6,270 nt of DNA, from the NCBI GenBank assembly GCA_041664945.1, contig JBAYJY010000232.1, forward strand, positions 1 to 6,270. Direction: 5' to 3'. The notes under the pieces are model-generated. The model was not told where the DNA came from, searched no databases, and saw only the letters and a list, made by a program, of their open reading frames with translations. This DNA is from JBAYJY01 sp041664945 (GTDB taxonomy: Bacteria; UBP15; UBA6099). The translations under genes and the position numbers were made by a program. This document shows, piece after piece, positions 5,625 to 6,270 of the stretch. Positions within the stretch are counted from its first letter, which is position 1; every line of letters starts with the position of its first letter.

Positions 5625-6270
5625 ATGGCGCGATCCACCATCGCTGAACTGGCGCTTGGGAGAAAATTGGTCTCTTCCGACCAGTATGAGCAAGCTCGCA
5701 TGCGCTCTCGAGGTCCCGGCGATCAGGCGATCGGGCAGGCTCTCGTTGATCTCGGCTTTCTTTCGCACGAGGATTTTGTAGGGCTTCTCTGCGAGGAGCT
5801 TTCTCTGCCGCGAGCTAATCTGCAAGACATAGAGGTTGATCCACAAGTTCCGCACTTGCTCGCTGAGGACTTTCTGCGCCGCCACAATATTTTCCCTTTC
5901 AAGCTCGAAGATGACACGCTGTATATTGCTATTTTCCCGCCGGTCGATCCAACAGTGCTCGACGAAATAGAACTCACGACCGGATACGGAGTTGAGGCGT
6001 CGGTCGCCACCGCTGATGAGATTCAACTGCTTTTGAATCAAAATTTCAGCGCCCGCCATCGAACTCGCCAAACCATCGTCGACATGCATGTTGAGGATTA
6101 CAGCCCGGTTAAGGGCGAAAGCCTTGTGATCGACGAAATCATGGACACAGTCGACAGCCCGCCTGTTGTGCGGCTCGTTGTCGACATCATTGACGGCGCG
6201 ATCAACGAGCGAGCCAGCGACATTCACCTCGAACCTCAGGAAAACAACATGCGCGTGCGGTACCGCATCG
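5625..6270 (+). CDS. GspE/PilB-family type II secretion or type IV pilus assembly ATPase, 3' truncated by window edge
   Basis: The frame is open from ATG 5625 to the last base, giving 215 residues. Residues about 5-145 form the N-terminal T2SSE_N/MshEN-type region: helical 'Q-A-L-V-D-L-G-F-L-S-H-E-D-F' at 38-51, then C-E-E-L-S-L-P, and a strand-rich part ending near L-L-L-N-Q-N-F. From S178-P-P-V-V-R-L-V the conserved start of the ATPase core appears, with E195-R-A-S-D-I-H-L-E-P (195-204) and R210-V-R-Y-R. That is the diagnostic block ahead of the nucleotide-binding domain. Walker boxes, Asp box and tetracysteine motif would lie beyond the window. The protein would be a cytoplasmic hexameric motor at the inner membrane, powering pseudopilus or pilus assembly. 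The A-S-D-I-H block occurs in both GspE and PilB, so I do not choose. It lies 23 bases after the sigma-54 regulator, suggesting the two-component genes are linked to this machinery. Confidence 0.9.
   Translation, partial: MARSTIAELALGRKLVSSDQYEQARMRSRGPGDQAIGQALVDLGFLSHEDFVGLLCEELSLPRANLQDIEVDPQVPHLLAEDFLRRHNIFPFKLEDDTLYIAIFPPVDPTVLDEIELTTGYGVEASVATADEIQLLLNQNFSARHRTRQTIVDMHVEDYSPVKGESLVIDEIMDTVDSPPVVRLVVDIIDGAINERASDIHLEPQENNMRVRYRI

Noticed and set aside
5583..6227. A 214-codon open frame on the minus strand
   Set aside because: It is opposite the GspE/PilB-family gene, which has a strong ribosome-binding site and the conserved A-S-D-I-H-L-E-P block. The antisense translation has no recognisable features.

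Overview
The window is a gene-dense, entirely plus-strand stretch of about half G+C. It appears to come from a Gram-negative bacterium with a sigma-54 system. The evidence is an exported protein with a signal peptide, a two-transmembrane sensor kinase, an NtrC-type activator with an intact GAFTGA loop, and a GspE/PilB-type secretion or pilus ATPase. Nothing in the sequence fixes the taxon. Deltaproteobacteria-like groups and candidate phyla commonly carry such gene sets, but that is only an impression. Two genes appear to start with TTG.

Left part (1-2137): the 3' portion of an alkaline-phosphatase-superfamily phosphodiesterase is cut by the left edge. It is followed by an exported protein with an Ig-like N-terminal half and a C-terminal beta-sandwich resembling family 9 carbohydrate-binding modules. 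I do not recognise that second gene as a named family.

Middle (2138-2223): an AT-rich 86-base gap holds plausible sigma-70-type promoter elements and two short perfect dyads. One dyad, GTGTAA-N4-TTACAC, ends two bases before the next start codon. This is the only good candidate for an internal transcription start.

Right part (2224-6270): four co-directional genes look like one operon. They encode a stand-alone receiver domain with two of the usual conserved receiver residues replaced, a membrane histidine kinase (2 TM, HAMP, PAS, HisKA, HATPase), an NtrC-family sigma-54 activator whose start lies inside the kinase gene, and the N-terminal 215 residues of a GspE/PilB-family ATPase cut by the right edge. 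The simplest reading is that the kinase phosphorylates the NtrC-type regulator. The ATPase gene is co-transcribed and may belong to the regulated type IV pilus or type II secretion machinery. The single-domain receiver could be a phosphate sink, a competitor or an output protein.

I saw no rRNA, tRNA, CRISPR array, insertion sequence or phage element. No gap between genes exceeds about 115 bases. The window is mostly recognisable signal-transduction and secretion biology. The less explained parts are the exported protein, the altered receiver, the start-proximal dyad and the exact wiring of the operon.
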